The notes under the pieces: model-generated
What the model was told of the DNA's origin: nothing
The model's database searches: none
What the model saw: only the letters and a program-made list of their open reading frames with translations
Source of the DNA: an uncultured Eubacteriales bacterium
GTDB taxonomy: Bacteria; Bacillota; Clostridia; Oscillospirales; Oscillospiraceae
Assembly (NCBI GenBank): GCA_900548795.1
Contig: URLT01000096.1
Coordinates: forward strand, 1 to 6,173
Length of the DNA: 6,173 bases
Direction: 5' to 3'
In this document: positions 6,074 to 6,173 of the stretch, in pieces
Position numbering within the stretch: the first letter of the stretch is position 1
Layout: every line of letters begins with the position of its first letter
Position numbers and translations under genes: made by a program

Positions 6074-6173
6074 GGAACCTCTGATTCAATCGCAAGAGCG
6101 GTCAGCGAGGGATTTTGCTCCAGATTGAGGTTTGGAAATCGCAGGAATCCTTTACGTATTTCAAGATTTTCAA
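6074..6173. mobile_element. Possible end of an insertion element (runs off right edge)
   Basis: Immediately after the stop codon at 6071-6073 comes GGGAACCTCTGATTCAATC, followed by 80 bases with no gene or ribosome binding site. The sequence resembles, from memory, the terminal region of insertion sequences found in gut Clostridia, with GGGAACCTCTGA as candidate terminal repeat. AACCTC (6076-6081) also recurs inverted as GAGGTT (6127-6132). No transposase and no opposite end are visible, so this is only a suggestion. Confidence 0.3.

Overview
The window reads as chromosomal DNA from a GC-rich Clostridia bacterium, probably Oscillospiraceae or a relative. This is inferred from the GC-rich housekeeping genes with Firmicutes-type Shine-Dalgarno sites, the A/T-rich promoters, a tRNA gene that encodes its own CCA, and a BspA-type leucine-rich-repeat surface protein. 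The species cannot be named from the sequence.

Left part (1-904). The minus strand carries the N-terminal part of a secreted leucine-rich-repeat protein with a 69-bp tandem repeat, running off the left edge. Upstream on the same strand is an open frame with no usable start (486-692), probably the 3' remnant of a lost gene. An A/T-rich divergent intergenic region follows, with an inverted repeat, a possible weak minus-strand promoter and a good extended -10 promoter for lepA. The lepA leader contains a perfect 8-bp hairpin.

Core part (905-4362). Three plus-strand genes are tightly packed: lepA (elongation factor 4), rnhA (ribonuclease HI, ATGA overlap with lepA) and lspA (signal peptidase II, 1-base gap). 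They look like one transcription unit. A 242-bp gap with a REP-like palindrome and a second strong hairpin separates them from a ybaK/EbsC-family Cys-tRNA(Pro) deacylase gene.

Right part (4363-6173). A gene-free stretch of about 300 bp leads to a consensus promoter, tRNA-Pro(CGG) and a textbook terminator. Directly after it the base composition drops and two tandem plus-strand genes encode related proteins of unknown function. Both have a His-rich segment containing NPHDHKI, a GAPEFK linker and a C-terminal domain of about 80 residues ending in DRLRD(I/V)IT. The first lacks the N-terminal region of the second and begins without a ribosome binding site. Both have an internal Shine-Dalgarno plus ATG at the same place, just before the C-terminal domain. 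The best reading is a small array of orphan modules of the kind found at polymorphic-toxin or prophage protein C-termini, next to a tRNA gene. The last 100 bases may be the end of a mobile element.

The most interesting part is 4802-6073: a tandem, two-domain, apparently dual-start family that I cannot assign to a described function.
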